From: Clostridia bacterium
GTDB lineage: Bacteria; Bacillota; Clostridia; Christensenellales; Aristaeellaceae
DNA: 42,351 nucleotides
Direction of reading: 5' to 3'
Assembly (NCBI GenBank): GCA_017471885.1
Contig: JAFURI010000019.1
Location: forward strand, 1 to 42,351
Both the position numbers and the translations under genes were made by a program. Below are positions 40,872-42,351 of the stretch, piece by piece. The notes under the pieces were generated by a model. The model saw nothing but the letters and a program-made list of their open reading frames with translations. It made no database searches and was not told the origin of the DNA. The first letter of the stretch is position 1. Every line of letters starts with the position of its first letter.

Positions 40872-40900
40872 AGTATACAATGTTTTCAGGGCGCCGTCAA
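40872..40900 (-). promoter_or_regulatory. Promoter of the PNPOx-like gene
   Basis: On the minus strand TTGACG (40900-40895), 17 bp, TATACT (40877-40872). The start lies about 28 nt before ATG 40838. Confidence 0.85.
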
Positions 40901-40990
40901 TGCTTTGTACTAATCAGCCATTATCAGACCATTAACAACAAATAGTCAAACAATAAATAAAAATGGAAGAAAAACGTTCGGAAAATGGCC

Positions 40991-41019
40991 TTGACGAGGA
41001 GAAATCAATGGGATATAAT
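40991..41019 (+). promoter_or_regulatory. Promoter of the leader peptide-purE-purC unit
   Basis: TTGACG (40991-40996), 17 bp, TATAAT (41014-41019). The transcript should begin near 41026, 24 nt before the GTG of the leader peptide. The AT-rich 40910-40980 upstream holds nothing else I can identify. Confidence 0.88.
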
Positions 41020-41049
41020 GATACTGATTTTCGGAAGGAGGCGAGCGCA

Positions 41050-41130
41050 GTGCGTCAGATTACGGGTCGATGGAACCGTTCTGCCTGCGCGTGTCCCTGC
41101 GAAAAGCAACAGTATTTATCTGTGAACTGA
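41050..41130 (+). CDS. Candidate cysteine-cluster leader peptide upstream of purE
   Basis: A 26-codon frame starts at GTG 41050, nine bases after GGAAGGAG. It reads MRQITGRWNRSACACPCEKQ, then QYLSVN and stop TGA at 41128-41130. Three cysteines alternate at residues 13, 15 and 17. The stop abuts the 5' arm of a terminator-like hairpin (41130-41166), as expected for transcription attenuation by ribosome position. The excellent RBS near the 5' end of the mRNA and the placement favour translation. A different frame starting at ATG 41070 runs 54 codons without an RBS. Its regulatory role is inference. Confidence 0.7.
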   Translation: MRQITGRWNRSACACPCEKQQYLSVN

Positions 41131-41166
41131 AAGAGTGTGGCTTGAAGAAGCATGCCATGCTCTTTT
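41130..41166 (+). terminator. Attenuator-like hairpin in the purE leader
   Basis: A 12-bp stem with two G-T pairs (41130-41141 with 41154-41165) has a 12-nt loop; the 3' end is TTTTG. It lies 34 nt before purE and begins at the leader stop codon. A ribosome finishing the leader would cover its 5' arm, while one held at the cysteine codons would not. Confidence 0.72.
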
Positions 41167-41199
41167 GTTGTCTTTCCCGCAGAAAGGAAGGTATGGAAA

Positions 41200-41685
41200 A
41201 TGAAGAAGGTAGCCGTCATCATGGGCTCTGACAGCGATCTGCCCGTTCTCAAGGGTGCCTTTGAGCAGCTGAAAAAGCTGGAGATTCCCTTTGAGGCGCA
41301 TGTGTATTCTGCCCACAGAACCCCTGTGGAGGCCGCCGCCTTCGCAAAATCGGCCCGTGAAAACGGTTTCGGTGTGATGATAGCCGCCGCCGGCAAGGCT
41401 GCGCATCTGGCAGGCGCCATCGCGGCCCAGACCACCCTGCCGGTGATCGGCATCCCGGTGAAGTCCTCTACGCTGGACGGCCTGGATGCGCTGCTGTCCA
41501 CCGTGCAGATGCCCAGCGGCATGCCCGTGGCCACCGTGGCCATTGACGGCGCTGCCAATGCAGCCCTTCTGGCCGCCCAGATTCTGGCGGTGGAGGACAG
41601 TGCGCTGGCCGATAAGCTCAACGCGATGCGCAAGGCTCAGCACGATGCCGTGCTTGCCAAGGATGCGGCGCTTGTGATCGAGTAA
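41200..41685 (+). CDS. purE: N5-carboxyaminoimidazole ribonucleotide mutase
   Basis: The 161-residue protein has the PurE motifs [26 protein letters not shown] (H39), [16 protein letters not shown] and [20 protein letters not shown]. It is closest to class I, which rearranges N5-CAIR to CAIR in purine synthesis; the AGKAAHLAG loop carries lysine and alanine where AGGAAHLPG is typical. ATG 41200 follows AAAGGAAG. The upstream leader suggests attenuation control. purC follows after 53 nt. Confidence 0.96.
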   Translation: MKKVAVIMGSDSDLPVLKGAFEQLKKLEIPFEAHVYSAHRTPVEAAAFAKSARENGFGVMIAAAGKAAHLAGAIAAQTTLPVIGIPVKSSTLDGLDALLSTVQMPSGMPVATVAIDGAANAALLAAQILAVEDSALADKLNAMRKAQHDAVLAKDAALVIE

Positions 41686-41738
41686 AACACGAACATTCCC
41701 GACAAATTGACTTTAGCGCGTGAGGAGAGTTTCTTGCT

Positions 41739-42351
41739 ATGAGGAAACTGCATCAGCTTTACGACGGTCAGGCAAAGACCGTTTTTGCCACGGACGACCC
41801 TAATACTGTGATCCTGTCCTTCAAGGACGAGGCTACGGCCTACGGGGGACTGAAGCGTGCGCATATCGACGGCAAGGGCGCCATGTGCAACCGCGTCAGC
41901 AACTATCTGATGCGCCTGCTGGAGCGCAACGGCGTGCCTACCCACTATGTGGAGGAGATTTCCGACAGCGATACGCTGGTGAAGAAGGTACGGCTGCTGC
42001 CCATTGCGGTGATCTGCCGCAACGTGGCTGCAGGCAGCCTGTCCGCCCGCCTGGGCGTGCCGGACGGAACGCCGCTGCGGGAGAGCGTGGTGGAATTCCA
42101 CTACCGCGGCACGGATCTAACCGACCGGCTGGTGAACGAGTATCATATCGCCGCCATGGGCTGGACCACCAGGCCTGTGCTGGCACAGGTTACCGCCATG
42201 GCGGAGAAAATCAACAGCATTCTGACCCGGGCGTTCAAGGAGCGCGGGCTGGAGCTGATCGACCTGGGGCTGGAGTTTGGCTTCACGGTGGACGGCGCGC
42301 TTGTGCTGGGCGATGAAATCAGCCCGGATACCTGCCGCCTGTGGGATTCCG
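41739..42351 (+). CDS. purC: SAICAR synthetase, 5' part (cut by window end)
   Basis: The open frame runs to the end of the window (204 codons seen of about 235-240). MRKLHQLYDGQAKTVFATDD opens with the ATP-binding strand pair, then FKDEATAYGG, ICRNVAAGSLSARLGV and GDEISPDTCRLWD near the end are specific for PurC. It joins CAIR and aspartate. ATG 41739 follows TGAGGAGAG. It is in the same operon as purE. Confidence 0.97.
   Translation, partial: MRKLHQLYDGQAKTVFATDDPNTVILSFKDEATAYGGLKRAHIDGKGAMCNRVSNYLMRLLERNGVPTHYVEEISDSDTLVKKVRLLPIAVICRNVAAGSLSARLGVPDGTPLRESVVEFHYRGTDLTDRLVNEYHIAAMGWTTRPVLAQVTAMAEKINSILTRAFKERGLELIDLGLEFGFTVDGALVLGDEISPDTCRLWDS

Noticed and set aside
41055..41110. ZTP (pfl) riboswitch in the purE leader
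   Set aside because: GGGTCGATG recalls the GGGUCGUG motif, but the conserved second half is missing; a translated peptide explains the sequence better.
41070..41234. 54-codon ORF overlapping the purE leader and start
   Set aside because: It has no RBS and would cross the attenuator and the purE start; the GTG 41050 frame is better supported.

Overview
The window is a GC-rich (about 60%), gene-dense piece of a bacterial chromosome. The sigma-E/SpoIIGA pair (31805..33318), the RuvX-DUF1292 order (2848..3874), two YitT-type proteins and AGGAGG-type ribosome binding sites all point to an endospore-forming member of the class Clostridia, probably from gut or a similar anaerobic habitat. The lineage below class is inference. 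I see no rRNA, tRNA, insertion sequence, prophage or CRISPR array.

Layout. 1..3874: the 3' end of pnp, a run of seven perfect hairpins, an M16 zinc peptidase, ruvX and two DUF1292-type acidic proteins. 3907..5176: an exported DUF3048 protein with a near-perfect promoter. 5267..7676 (minus): a TipAS-type MerR regulator, a CapA-like protein and a GyrI-like effector-binding protein, with a MerR-style 19-bp-spacer promoter. 7807..10604: two divergent membrane-protein genes, the second a multi-TM/acyltransferase fusion. 10708..16742: a six-gene run (SGNH hydrolase, PAP2 phosphatase, double-flavodoxin oxidoreductase, GH28 pectinase-like hydrolase, an unknown duplicated protein, a 2H phosphoesterase). 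16800..17861 (minus): an NADP-type secondary alcohol dehydrogenase. 18152..21608: polysaccharide and nucleotide-sugar genes (glycosylphosphotransferase, nucleotidyltransferase, galE).

21682..26777 holds the most unusual content. Two translationally coupled genes encode a large FtsZ/tubulin-like GTPase with a coiled-coil tail and a 1081-residue protein ending in an actin/Hsp70-type ATPase domain. The pair resembles a two-filament or GTPase/ATPase machine that I cannot assign to a described system.

26882..35260 carries YitT, a TrmH-type RNA methyltransferase, HflX fused to an N-terminal JAMM-like domain, a membrane-anchored beta-propeller, spoIIGA-sigE, a YgjP-like metalloprotease, a MazF toxin with no visible antitoxin, and a second YitT. 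35425..40358 is a complete BMP/nucleoside-type ABC importer (binding protein, double ATPase, two permeases). 40410..40838 is a minus-strand flavin/PLP-oxidase-fold protein. The window ends with purE and the start of purC. Their promoter drives a leader encoding a 26-residue cysteine-cluster peptide that stops exactly at a terminator-like hairpin, which looks like peptide-based attenuation of purine synthesis.
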